A DNA stretch of 64,000 bases from Puccinellia tenuiflora (taxonomy: Eukaryota; Streptophyta; Magnoliopsida; Poales; Poaceae): assembly GCA_012064385.1 (NCBI GenBank), contig QRDG01000820.1, positions 434,001-498,000 on the forward strand, in the 5' to 3' direction. The position numbers and the translations under genes are program-made. This document shows positions 24,111 to 35,494 of the stretch, one piece after another (position 1 is the stretch's first letter; each line of letters begins with the position of its first letter). Below the pieces are notes generated by a model. That model had not been told where the DNA came from and did not search any database. It saw nothing but the letters and a program-made list of their open reading frames with translations.

Positions 24111-27100
24111 GAAACTACTTAATATTTATGGTTGGCCAACTGATGTTGAGTGCGATCTTCATATTGGCCTCATCAATATAGTGGGCACATTGATATCGCC
24201 AAGGGAGAAAAGATGTAACCTGAAATGCATAACAGTAATCTGAATAAGAAATCGTATAAAGAAATGAAAAGGAGATGCATTCATGTGTTTGAAGGGTTCT
24301 AGGCTTGTACCTGCAGCTGCCATTGTTTAGAGTGGATAGAAATAAGGTGTTAGCCAAATGTATTGTTGGAGTCACTCTGGTGTTGGGTCTGCATAGAAGG
24401 TGTGGCGAAAGAAATGATGCTGGATGGTGAAGTGGAAGAGCATCGTAAAAACAATCTGTCACAGTGCCCTTGTATTGGGTCGGCGTGGAAAGTGCAGAGC
24501 TGCTTACTTGAATTTTTTCCATGTGAGAGAAGCAGCTTACTTGAAGTTTTTCCATGTGAGATCCATCATGTTCTCCAGATACTGCAAGTATAATAATTTT
24601 TTCTGTCAGTGATACTTACAGTAATGGTCTCATGCACAAAAAAAGCATAGCAAGTATGTAAATGCAATGCAACAATCAAATGGCTGGCAGAGAGATATAA
24701 TTTCTTTTCATTGACCATTAGTTAGAAATACTTGTGAATTAACTGAACATATCTAAATACCTGTGATTCGGCAAATATATTCTTAAATTTCGAGAAGTTT
24801 CTCTAACTGGTTGCCATAGCCCCTGTGATAGCACATATACAAATATTAGAACTTTCAAGCACATAAGACACACAACATCAGATATACAAATATTAGAGTT
24901 TTCAAATACATACGGCATGTAGATGTATAGTTCTGTTGGGATATAATATATGTAATACAAATTATGGGAAAAAAATATAAAAAAGGGGAAACAATGCACA
25001 AAAGACTGGATAGTTGGCACGGCAGTACCTCAACAGGTTCAATTGTCAACTTCCAACTGATAGCGTTGGACAAACCATTGAGAAGCAAAAGAAGTAGCTA
25101 ATCAGGACCTAAATATGACTTCAGGCTGAGCAATTGGTGTCTAGCCCTGAATCTTGGACTCATGACAATGGCAGAATCCCAATTGTTCAGTGGCAGTATA
25201 TGGCTGAATCAACACACCACACAGTGAGCAATTTATTATCTGGCTACATCACTTCTGAGGATGGCTGGGAGCAATACCTCTAAAGGGAAAGAAGTTACAT
25301 AACATTAATAGCTGGATTATAAAGCCTGCATCTTTAGTTGCTCTCAGCAGCAAAGAAGAGAAACAATAGCAATGAAGAAGACAACACATAACTGCATGAT
25401 GGACAAACACTCTTTCCATTTTTCTTCTGACCATTACCTGCAGGACATCTCATGGCAAATCCGTTGAAGAAACACCAAACTGAACAATATAATGCGCAAA
25501 CTCATGTATAATGCAAAGAGCTCCTTGGCAGGGCTCATCCACATGCATGATAAGACCAGAAACTACATGGAGATGCAGCTGCAATGACATAAGCAGTAGC
25601 ATTAGAAACATGCACATGGTTGGATTTTGCATCATGTCTCTATCCGATACATTTTGAAAGGAAAGAATGAAACATAATGTGAGAATCCAAGACATTTGCA
25701 ACCATAAAAGCCCTATCAGGTAGCATGTTTGAGCACTTCAAACCTTCCAGTCAATGAATCTAACAGTCCACCAACAGAGGTACCCGAATTAACAATCACC
25801 TCTGGTTCAGCAATATCACCGGTAATTATGTCCCCAATGACATTTGCAACCATAAAAGCCCTATCAGGTAGCATCAAGTATAAGAGTCCAACTAATGAAA
25901 ATGGTCACTAACTGGTTCATAGCTTATTAAAATGTATGAGTTGAAATGGGGTTGCAAGTGTAACGAATAAAACATCAAAGAAAAACGCACATAAATACCA
26001 GGTAAGCAATCTTACATTACCCTGTTATGCACGGAAGATTGAGCAGAATGGAAGAAAGATTGTCATTCTCCTTGGCCGAACTGCCGCAGTCAGGACTTTT
26101 CAATAGGCTTTTGAACGCTCTAAACGACTGAGGATCCACCAGAGGCAGCATGCTCTACCATGTATATATGATCAAATGGCAAGAAATCTATAAATCATGG
26201 CAGACTCCGTGATCAATAAATATTGGCAGCTAACTTCGCAAAGATAACCACACATAGAAACTTAACATGACATATATAAGTATATAGGATAGTAACGTAT
26301 CATCTTCCTGCCAAATTGCGTCAATTAATGGAGAAAGCCAGAGGTCGCGAGTTAGTGAAATAGCCCTCGTGTTGGAATGTTGGACCATCTAGGCTCAAGT
26401 GACTTTGGCTGATTAAATTATGAGCCATCAATTTTTTTTTACCTACAATAAGGGAATTGTCTGTAAGAGATGGGTTGCTTACATGCAGGGTTGCTTACAT
26501 GCATGTCGCGCATAATCTGGAAAGAAAGGCTAGAGAATAACATCAATAGTTGCGAGAATTTACACCTCATATGTCGGGAAATAATTCGTAATGAAGACTG
26601 AAGAATCAAGAATGTACAACCACTATTCTGTAGCTGCAATGAGCTCTATAGAAAGAACATAGATAAGAAATATCAGCATACATAAAATCGAACGAAAAAG
26701 AAATCAAAAGTGCTGAATGGTAAAACTAAAGCTAAAAAGAACTAATTCCCATAACCAGCAAATGCCTATAACATGCTTACCTAGATTTCATTTAGGACAT
26801 GAAACCAAAGATGACTCTATGACTCATGCACAGAGCTGTTCGCATACATAAAACGACAGATCAATATTTTTTTGAGTGAAAAATAAGATCCTAATGCTGC
26901 ACATTTTGCCACAGTTTGCTTCATTTCACCGTATGTCTACATGTATAAGTCCATGTGGAATAGCATTGTATTCAAGGGATTTTCAAATCTTATGAGAACA
27001 TCTATAATTCATAAACTTTGCCTGAAAGCTTTCCGAATATTGTCAAATATTGATGTGACATATCATTGTAAATGGAAGATTTCCACTAATTAATACCACA

Positions 27101-28600
27101 GTAGTACCATCAGCAAACGTGACGGGCAGTGGAGGCATGAAAGTTGACCTGTATGCAATGGAATGGCGAATGGCAAGGAGGCTCTCCAGATGCACTTGGG
27201 AACCGTGTAGTTATATGCAAAAAAGGGAAATGGTATGCAGAAGATACTGTGTAGAACAATTTCTAGAGACAACCAAGTACTTTTTGCTCAATTAACATCT
27301 AGATTGAACAATTAGCAGGCCACTAATTGAAGTCAAATAACCAATTTAGAATCATAACGTGTAAGAACCAATGGAGGAAAAAGTAAACCTTGATATTTAC
27401 TGAATCCAAGAACCTATTCACCATTGCTTCATCAAAATATTGAGCAACCTGCTTGGATTTTATTCAAACATCTTGCCGGCATAGATAGGTAGGATCTGCA
27501 CAAAGAAAAAATGTTTCTAGGGATTAATTTGAGAGAGAGAGAGAGAGAGCATGAGGAAAATGAAACTTTTATGTCTGATAAATTGGAGAGCTCCAGTGGC
27601 ATTTATCAGGTGAGAAATAAAGGGAAGTTTCTATACTGATCAAAAGATATCCTAAATTTTCGAAACTGTATTTTCATTGACATGAATGGTGAACTTTATC
27701 ACCATTCTTAAAAGATGGAGCAATTAGTTGTATTATGGGGAAAAAAGTAATGAACGCAAACAAATAGTGCCATGCATACCTTGGATCCAATTTAGATGAA
27801 TTAGAAGTAATTAGCATGTAACCAGCATGACCTCCAGAAGGCCTCCAAATCCAAATGTATAATGGTCGAATTTACTAAATATTATTCAATGGATTTAAAT
27901 CTTGGAAGGCTGCTTAACCTCCAACTAAAATTTATAAAGCAGCCGGCATGCCATGTTTAATCAAGTAACAATTAGGAGGAGAGGGGGTAGGGGAGAGAGG
28001 ACGCAAGGCTTACCTTGCCGAGGCAGGAGCTGAGCTCCAGGCGATGACCGGAAAGGATGGAGAAGACGGCGGCGTTAGGCGCAGTGACTCGGCGGGCACG
28101 CGGCCCTATCCTCCTCCAGCGCGGGGAACCGACGGCGTGGGCAGGGGTTTGGGTAGGCACGGGATCGGCGGCGTCGGCAGGCGACGGCGCGGCCGGTCCC
28201 GGCATCGTGGGCAGGGGCTCGGACAGGCGTGAGGCCGGCGGCGTCGGCAGGAGGCGGCGCGGCCGCAGGGGCGAGGAGGGGGCGCTACACGCCGCCGTCG
28301 ACCGATTCGGTGGCGGCGCACGCGGAGCACGGCGACTCCGATTCCGGCGCCCCTCGGACGTCCCGGCTCGCGTTCGCCGGCGAGGTTGAAGAGGGCGCGT
28401 CGGCGGAGCTCGGCGTGTCCGGCGATTTGACCGGGGAGGGGCGGAGCGGCGAGGGCGCGTGTCGGCGGCGGCGCGGCGGTTGGCCGTCGCGGGAGAGAGT
28501 GAGAGAGGGAGGGAGGGGGCTCTGCGAGATTTTATCAGAAAAGTCCGCGTGTTTTTTGGAAATCGCAATTCGGTCCCTCGCCTCGCGTTTCCGTGGACTG
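24110..28600 (-). pseudogene. Remnant of an unrecognised multi-exon gene, or a spliced non-coding gene
   Basis: The GC-rich block 28014-28600 looks like a promoter and first exon, and ends with a good minus-strand donor (GGCAAG|GTAAGCC) after a frame reading NAAVFSILSGHRLELSS. Candidate downstream exons: 27390-27494 (ILPIYAGKMFE, then a stop and frame change, then QVAQYFDEAMVNRFLDSV); 26021-26154 (MLPLVDPQSFRAFKSLL, donor ACAGG|GTAATG); 25725-25876 (AFMVANVIGDIITGDI and VNSGTSVGGLLDSLTGRF); 25451-25580 (HEFAHYIVQFGVSS). They read like helical, ARM/HEAT-type protein segments, but I cannot name the family. The in-frame stop at about 27463 and a 36-bp duplication flanking the 25725 exon argue that the coding function is lost. 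The segments toward 24110 are weaker still. Confidence 0.4.
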
Positions 28601-28708
28601 CGGGTTTGATTTTCGTTTTCTGGAGGGGTCTTTTTGCAAAAGCGTCATCGACGCGTTCCCCAGGCCATTGGATCGCCGGCGGACGGCTCGGATCGGCGGA
28701 CTGTAGTA

Positions 28709-28746
28709 CTGTAGCTAGCTACAGTGCTTACTGTAGCTAGCTACAG
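28709..28746. repeat. Two copies of a perfect 16-bp palindrome
   Basis: CTGTAGCTAGCTACAG occurs at 28709-28724 and 28731-28746, separated by TGCTTA. Each copy is self-complementary, and the pair sits just upstream of the GC-rich candidate first exon of the minus-strand gene remnant. Confidence 0.9.
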
Positions 28747-28753
28747 TAGCAGG

Positions 28754-30103
28754 AGGCCTCCCAGGCCGGCATTTCGTTTGACTTTAATATAGTTAGTAGA
28801 TTTGCACGAAATAGGTTTTCACCCTGCTTTATATATAAAGCAACAACCATCATACAACAACCGATGATACAAACGCAACACCACACCTGCTAGGGCGACA
28901 GCACACACGACCCGAAGAAAATAAAAGAAGAAAACAAAAGGAGACATAGGGGGATCGACTAAACTACGGCGACCCGTGACCGCTGCGCCCTCCGAAAAAA
29001 GTACCACCACGCTTCCAGCACCGAATCGTCGAGTACCAAGCAGCACATTCAAGAAGGAAGCGGTCGCTACTGCCCGGACCAATAGGTCCTAGGGTTTCCC
29101 CCGGCACATGGGGAGGCGGAGCAAGGGTAGCCACGACGCCCTTCAGGAAGGGAGGATGCCGCCCACAGGCGGCACCGCGCCGGTGTTGGCCGAGCCGACA
29201 AGGATTTCTCCCGAAAAACCCTGTCCGCAACCCCGGACGATCCGTAGCACAGGAGCCAACAAGGACAAGGCCTCGCCACCACCGGATCAACCACCCGCCA
29301 GCATGCGCCACCACGGACACGAAACCACCATCGTCATCTCACCAAGGCAAACGACACGGGGCTGCAAAACAGACGCGAAGAGTAGGATGAACCGAGGTCA
29401 GCAGTACCGCGGCCGCGCGGGAGGGAACTACCTCCACCGCCGGAGGCGGTAGTCGACCGGACGTGGCCGCAAGCACACCAGTCCCCGTAAGGTCCGGCCG
29501 GGCCCATCGGGCCCGTAAAGCCCCCGCAGGGGCACACCAGTCCTAATAGGGGCCGGCCGGGTCCAGATCGGACCCATGAAACTTGCCGTCACGCTGCAAC
29601 AGGCCGGCCGCCGTCGCCGCTGCCCTCAGCACCCACGATCTTACCATCCGTTGCAGATTGGGCTGCAGGGCGGCCCAGCCCGACCCAGACGAGTCGCGCT
29701 GCGCTGCTGCCCGCCGGCACCCGCTGCTGCGACGCCCCGCAGCAGCACTGACACCGCCACCGTCGCGCCGCCATCCAGCCGAAGCTGGCCCAACCGCCGC
29801 CTGAGCCGCACCGCCGCCGGAGGGGAACCGCCCCGCAAGGTCCCCAGCGAGCGCGGGTTGTGGAAGGCCGCCGCCGCCGGCACCGCCCGAGCCTCGCTCG
29901 GCGGCTCACGCCGACGGCTGCGAGAGCGGAGGAACGGGGCGGGGGGACGCGGGGGGAGAGGAGCTGGGCCGCGCCGGCCGCCGCGTGGGTGGCGCGGGCG
30001 CGGGAGGGAGGGAGGAGAGGGAAGGAGGAGAGGGAGGAGGCGGCGGCGCGGGCCGGCCGCCGCGGGCGCGGACGGCGGCTAGGGTTCCCGGGAGGGAGGA
30101 GCG
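28754..30103. other. Unassigned region, possible antisense retroelement 3' end plus GC-rich DNA
   Basis: Near 28810-28870 the plus strand reads CACCCTGCTTTATATATAAA followed by CAACAACC repeats. On the minus strand this resembles the 3' end of dispersed cereal non-LTR elements, but no coding part is seen. 29580-30090 is extremely GC-rich and open in several frames without a domain. It ends in GGCGGCTAGGGTTCC, a common 5'-UTR-like motif, right at the MULE boundary. Confidence 0.35.
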
Positions 30104-30542
30104 GAGTTAATTGCATATTGCTACGAGTTTTCGGGCTAGGGTTTCAAAAAGCTACGACTTTTGCGCACAGCTTCAAAAGACTACGACATTCGGGGCTAAG
30201 CAGTTTCAAAAAACTACGACATGTGTGTGATCCGGGAATTAGCCCGTTGACATTCGTTTAAACAGCGCGGGCCCACAGATGTGTTGACGTGGCATAACTG
30301 GGACGGACAGCACCAAACGGCCGTTAACGGAGACGTTTTCGTCGGTGAGGAAAAGGAGCACGAGCGCGTCGAGGGCTCCCTGTTCGAGTTCCTCCCCCGC
30401 GCCGCTCCGCCGCCTGCCGCCACCGCTCCTCCGCCTGCCGCCGCCGTCCCGCCCCGCAGTCCACCATCGCCGCATCCGCTCTTGCTCACTTGGTCGGGTT
30501 CCTCCCCCGCGCCGCTCCGCCGCCTGCCGCCACCGCTCCTCC
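30104..30542 (+). repeat. Left terminal inverted repeat of the MULE
   Basis: Inverted copy of 35056-35494. The motif CTACGA(C/G) recurs at 30121, 30152, 30181 and 30214 (spacings 31, 29 and 33 bp), three times preceded by TTCAAAA(A/G). The inner part is a GC-rich block (about 30390-30490) repeated again at about 30505-30612, so it partly extends beyond the inverted-repeat limit. It leads directly into the start of the GRF gene and presumably carries its promoter. Confidence 0.9.
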
Positions 30543-30624
30543 GCCTGCCGCCACCGCTCCTCCGCCTGCCGCCGCCGTCCCGCCCCGCAGTCCACCGTCG
30601 CCGCATCCGCCCGTCGTCGCCGCG

Positions 30625-31670
30625 ATGCCTAGCTGGCACGATGGCTCCAGCTCGAGCCCGTCGCCGCTCGGGGTAAGTTCCCCTGCTCTCTGTTCTTGTT
30701 CTAGGGTTAGGGTTCATGGGGGATTTGGGAATTTTCTCCATTTTAGCTCGATTTTGGTTGATTGAGCTGCTGTTTTCTTCGATTAGGAGTACACTGCGGT
30801 TGATTATGCCCCAGATCGTTGCGATGACCCTACTTTCCATGGGATTGCCATTGGATGTGAGGAACGGTGCCCCGGGCACAATATGGAGCCACAGAAATGT
30901 GTGGCTTTCGAGGGCACCAACACTGGTAGAAGGTTCTACATGTGCCCTATCCAGAATGTAAGTGCAACATGAACTTGTGAATCCATCTTTGTTCATAGTG
31001 CATTTTCTGTAGGTAATTTTGCTATGTATTTGATCATTTGCTTGCTGTCATAACATGGTAGGATAGCAAAAATGAATCTACAAACCTGGTAGGATAGCCA
31101 ATCTGAAAACCATAATTATTTGGACATGTTAATAATTGCAGCTGCTTGATGTTAATAATCTACAAACCTGGTAGGATAGCCAATCTGTAAATGATGTCCA
31201 TTTTTTTTTCAGTACCATTTGAACATGTTAATAATTGCAGCTGCTTGTAATGATGTGCATTTATTTTTCATTTGCAGGAAGTTGTGAGCTGTGGCTTTGT
31301 GTCCTGGGTAGATGACCAGGAGTGGCCAGTGACATTGCAAAATGCATTGGCTAGGCTATGGGCAATGTACCATGACACAAATAATGCCAGAATTGATGAA
31401 GGAGTTGAGCATGGGAAGCTGCTGGCAATAGCTGCTGAGGAGAAGACTAAGGCAGAGAAGAAATATGCAAGCCTCATGGCTGATGTGGGGAGGTTATTGG
31501 ATGATTCTCACAAGAAGGTGATGAAACAAAACTACAAGATGATCAATGGAAAGGCAGAAGTGGATGTAGTTGAGATGGAGAAGGAGAGAGATTCTTTGAA
31601 GACTGCTGTTGAGATGCTAAAACAAGTGCAGAAAACACAAGCAGACATGATGCATGACAAAGAGAAGTAG
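30625..31670 (+). CDS. MULE-borne GRF-type zinc-finger and coiled-coil protein (203 aa)
   Basis: Three exons: 30625-30672, 30787-30957 and 31278-31670. All have GT/AG borders and phase-0 junctions, giving an intact protein starting MPSWHDGSSSSPSPLG. Residues ~35-90 form a GRF zinc finger: CPGH, then NTGRRFYMCP, then CGFVSWVDD. The GRxFYxCP core and C-x-F..W.D end are diagnostic. Residues ~125-200 are charged and heptad-like (EEKTKAEKKYASLMADV, MEKERDSLKTAVEMLKQV), predicting a coiled coil. GRF fingers bind nucleic acid in other proteins, while the coiled coil suggests oligomerisation. The gene begins just inside the left inverted repeat and converges on the transposase gene. Its position parallels mudrB of maize MuDR, but the protein is not visibly homologous to MURB. 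A role in transposition is an inference. Confidence 0.85.
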
Positions 31671-34600
31671 CCTTCCATCCTGGGAGTCGTAGGTACACAG
31701 CTGCTGCCAGAATCATCATTTTGGGCTGATCTAGGTGCATGAAATGGTGGATTTGGTGCTGTTTGAGCCCTACTACGTGGTGCTGCTGGAGGTGCTTCCT
31801 TTGCTACAGCAGCACGCCGAGCTGAAGCTGGAGGTGCACGACTTGTAGCTGGAGGTGCGGCTGGCGCTGCTTGCCTTGCAGCTGGAGGTGCACGACTTGC
31901 AGCTGGAGCTGGCCGAGGGGCGGCAGATGGTGGTGCTGTAGCTGATGGAGCTGGCTCAGCTGCTGCAGACGAGTTGTCCTCTCTATTTGGCTGCATTGAA
32001 ATTAACAAATTATAGCACAAATAAATAAGCAAGTACTAGCTACAAATAAATATAGTATGCTATTAATTACCTTGTGTTGGTTTTTCCTCATTTGCAGCTG
32101 TGGAGTCAGAGGTTGCAAACAACTTGTGTATCTATGACCCAATAGCTTGCAATTGCGACAAGTAATGGTTCCCATCCTTGAAGTATCTCTCGGCTCTGGA
32201 ACTTCAAATTTTCCTTTCCTTCTCTTAGTTTGCTGCCTACCCCTATCAACTTTGAACACTGGTGGATCAATGTCACATGTGTCAGTCTTTGTCCATTGAT
32301 CTTGACTAGGTACTGGGTATATAACGGGATTGTATGCCTCCAAATACATGGCTTTCTTGAAGAAATCATGCACAAAATCCTCAGGCTGCTGCTTTGACTT
32401 GTAGATGGCTGAAATTGCATGACTGCATGGAATTCCTGTCATATCCCACCTCCTGCACCCACAAGTTTTCCTGTCCAAATCAACTGCATTGATACTTTCC
32501 ATCCCTCTACTCACTTGCCATAAAGCACCAACTGATTTGCATGCTGAGTAAATTCTTGAATATTTCTTGTTCACTTCCAACATTTCACAATATGTTGGAG
32601 TTATCTCCCACCTAGCTGATGCACCACCTGTCCTCTTCCCTTCATGCCTAACCATGATCTTCGATCTAATGCCTTCAAACATTGTTACAACTGGTTTGCC
32701 TCTAACATCAAGAATCATTTTGTTGAAAACCTCACTCAAGTTGTTGACAACAAGATCAGTTTTGCAATTTGTGTCCATTGCATACCTTGCCCAGCACTCG
32801 ACTGGAATCTTGCTCAGCCATGTCCATGCTTCCTCAGACTCATTCTTAATGTTCTGCATGTGTACATCAAATAAATGTTGAGTGTGAGAGTAGGCAGCAC
32901 AATACAAGTCTTTCTTCAGTTCATCTCCTCTAAAGCCTGCATGCTGAAAGTTGGCATAAATATGCCTTAGGCAAAATCTTTGTGGACATCCTGGGAACAC
33001 TTGGTTGATGGCATTCAGCAAACCCTATTACATACAAGTGTTAGCATATGCAGGAGTAAAATGGTACTAACTACAATTCATTACTATGAATAGTCATATT
33101 ACCTTCTGCCTATCAGATATTATTGTGTATTTCCCAAATTTTCCCTCACATCCACCAATAGCATACTTCAGCTGAGTAAGAAACCAACACCAACTAGCAG
33201 TATCTTCCTTGTCAACAAGTCCAAATGCAAATGGATATATGTTGTTGTTACCATCTCTTCCTGTGGCTGCAAGAATTTGCTGTCCAGTAGTTAGCTTCAC
33301 AAAGCAACCATCCAAACCTGCACACATACAACAATGTTAATCAGTACATGTTACATTCTACACATAAATATGCATATGCACAAGACCAAATTCTTACCAA
33401 TAAAAGGTCTACAACCATTAAGAAATCCCTCTTTACATCCATTTAGACAATAGAAAAGGCCATGGAATCTTGGGTTTCGGCTAGGGTGCTCAACCAACTC
33501 CTTGGTAGTCACAATGCACCTACTGCCAGGGTTGGTGTCAATCACTGTCTGCAAGTAGTCCCTCAGCCTAAGATACTGCTTCACCTGATCACCTAGAACC
33601 ATCTGCAATGCTCTCTTCCTGGCTCTGTAAGCCATTACCTTCCCAACATCAACACCATACTTCTCCTTGGCTGTCTCTATCACAGTTTCAATACTTGTTC
33701 TTGGGTCCATCCTCATGCTCCTCTCACACACTTGGGCTACCCATTTTCCTGTTACCTTGCAAGCTTCACCAGCAGGGACACATGTGTGCTTCAAATCCAA
33801 CTTCCTAAGGCAAAAGGTTTTCTCTTTACCAATTGTTGAACCATTCATGTGAAAAAAACAGCCTTGAGTCTTCCTCTCTGCACACTGTGCAATGATTGCA
33901 TTTGGCCCATTTCTATGGTACACAAAGTTCCTCAACTGTGCTATGTGAAACTGCTGAATTGCTCTCCTAAACTGCTTGACATCACTAAAGCACATCTTGT
34001 AGCACAATTGATCTTCTGGCTGCTCCCTATCCTCATCATACCATACTCTTGGTGCAAGCTTCTTTGCCCTGCTCTTCCTACCACTAGGCAATACCCATCC
34101 AATTTCAGCTCCATCATAATCTTCTGGCTTTACATCACCATCTGAGCCAGAATCAGAAGATGGAACATAGCAAGCAGGCTGGGAGATTGGTCTTTTGCCA
34201 TGTTCCCTCTCTGTTGGACCTTTATTCACTGGTACCTTCTTCTTCTTCTTCAGCTGCTGCATAGGCACATCCGTAGGGTCAACCTCTGGCACCACCATCT
34301 GAATGAAATTACTGTCTCCATCATTATCTGAATAGAAGAATAGGTCTTCAACATCTGTATCTCCTTCTATGTGCTCATCAGGATGTTCCCTCCTCCTTTT
34401 AATCTCCATTAGCCTCTGGACAACTCAATCTTCTCTTCCCTGAGTTGTGAATCTAAATCATCAGCCACCATATCCCCTGCCTCAAACATAAACTCATCAT
34501 CAGAACATACATCCAAATCTGATAAAACTGTCAGCCATGTTTTCCTCACCAAGTACTTCCTTTCCCCTCTTCATATTGTTGCTTTGCTGGGTGAACAAAT

Positions 34601-34825
34601 ATTCCACAGGAATAATCTCTTGACTGCCAAGGTACATCACCTCATCATCATCATCATCAAGTGCAAAAGAATGTGCAGCAGCAAATGCACTCAACATTCT
34701 AAAAGATGGTTATTTTGCCCTTCCATAACAACAAGTGACATGGCTTGCTTGTGTTCACATTTTTGACCATTTGCAAAACCTTGCCCATTCCGTCAACAAG
34801 TTCATACCCAGGCACACCTTCAACT
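31532..34825 (-). pseudogene. MURA-type MULE transposase, N-terminal part frameshifted
   Basis: Exons on the minus strand: 34409-33398 (from an internal ATG), 33317-33103, 33024-32071 and 31990-31532, all with GT/AG borders, about 879 codons if joined. Domain order: acidic N-terminus; Mutator DNA-binding domain (CFSDVKQFRRAIQQFHI ... CLRKLDLKHTC); MULE transposase domain beginning GLDGCFVK (first catalytic Asp) with IISDRQKG (second Asp) and the conserved CLRHIYANF; SWIM zinc finger CGCRRWDMTGIPCSHAI; CCHC knuckle CRNCKLLGHRYTSC; and a Pro/Ala-rich tail. Upstream of 34409 the frame continues in pieces (VEGVPGYELVDGMGKVLQM near 34800; SFALDDDDDEVMYLGSQ near 34640) broken by frame changes near 34700, 34520 and 34420, and it runs into the gap. 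The catalytic core is intact, so an N-truncated product remains possible. The predicted last exon overlaps the GRF gene antisense by 139 bp. Confidence 0.85.
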
Positions 34826-35055
34826 NNNNNNNNNNNNNNNNNNNNNNNNNNNNNNNNNNNNNNNNNNNNNNNNNNNNNNNNNNNNNNNNNNNNNNNNNNN
34901 NNNNNNNNNNNNNNNNNNNNNNNNNNNNNNNNNNNNNNNNNNNNNNNNNNNNNNNNNNNNNNNNNNNNNNNNNNNNNNNNNNNNNNNNNNNNNNNNNNNN
35001 NNNNNNNNNNNNNNNNNNNNNNNNNNNNNNNNNNNNNNNNNNNNNNNNNNNNNNN
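34826..35055. other. Assembly gap (230 N)
   Basis: Unsequenced or unresolved bases between the 5' end of the transposase gene and the right inverted repeat. The missing piece should hold the transposase start and part of its promoter. Its true length may differ from 230. Confidence 1.
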
Positions 35056-35494
35056 AGCGGTGGCGGCAGGCGAGGCGGCGGAGCGGCGCGGGGGAGGAAC
35101 CCGACCAAGTGAGCAAGAGCGGATGCGGCGATGGTGGACTGCGGGGCGGGACGGCGGCGGCAGGCGGAGGAGCGGTGGCGGCAGGCGGCGGAGCGGCGCG
35201 GGGGAGGAACTCGAACAGGGAGCCCTCGACGCGCTCGTGCTCCTTTTCCTCACCGACGAAAACGTCTCCGTTAACGGCCGTTTGGTGCTGTCCGTCCCAG
35301 TTATGCCACGTCAACACATCTGTGGGCCCGCGCTGTTTAAACGAATGTCAACGGGCTAATTCCCGGATCACACACATGTCGTAGTTTTTTGAAACTGCTT
35401 AGCCCCGAATGTCGTAGTCTTTTGAAGCTGTGCGCAAAAGTCGTAGCTTTTTGAAACCCTAGCCCGAAAACTCGTAGCAATATGCAATTAACTC
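35056..35494 (-). repeat. Right terminal inverted repeat of the MULE
   Basis: Reverse complement of the left repeat, with GTCGTAG at 35379, 35411 and 35440 and CTCGTAG at 35471. The inner end is cut by the gap. The last bases before the gap contain a few extra nucleotides (GGCAGGCGAGGCGGC against GGCAGGCGGC). It should contain the transposase promoter. Confidence 0.9.

Larger units (their letters stand above)
30104..35494. mobile_element. Autonomous-type Mutator-like transposon (MULE) with two convergent genes
   Basis: Long terminal inverted repeats (30104-30542 and 35056-35494) are near-identical, broken only by the assembly gap at 34826-35055. The outermost bases GAGTTAATTGCATATTG resemble the maize Mu terminus (GAGATAATTGCCATTAT). 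Inside are a MURA-like transposase on the minus strand and a GRF-zinc-finger/coiled-coil gene on the plus strand, facing each other. No 9-bp target-site duplication is visible: the left flank is GGAGGAGCG and the right flank CTAAATATG. One flank may have been rearranged after insertion. The high identity of the repeats points to a young element, although the transposase 5' end is damaged. Confidence 0.9.

Noticed and set aside
28044..28609. GC-rich ORFs of 60-198 codons on both strands
   Set aside because: Low-complexity Arg/Pro/Gly translations. Only the last codons before the minus-strand donor at 28014 look exon-like.
29576..30116. ORFs of 130-175 codons on both strands
   Set aside because: Compositional artefacts of very GC-rich DNA; no conserved motif in any frame.
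30239..30676. Pro/Ala/Arg-rich ORFs inside the left MULE inverted repeat, mirrored at 35109-35384
   Set aside because: They are produced by the GC-rich repeat block in the inverted repeats, and occur as inverted copies at both ends.
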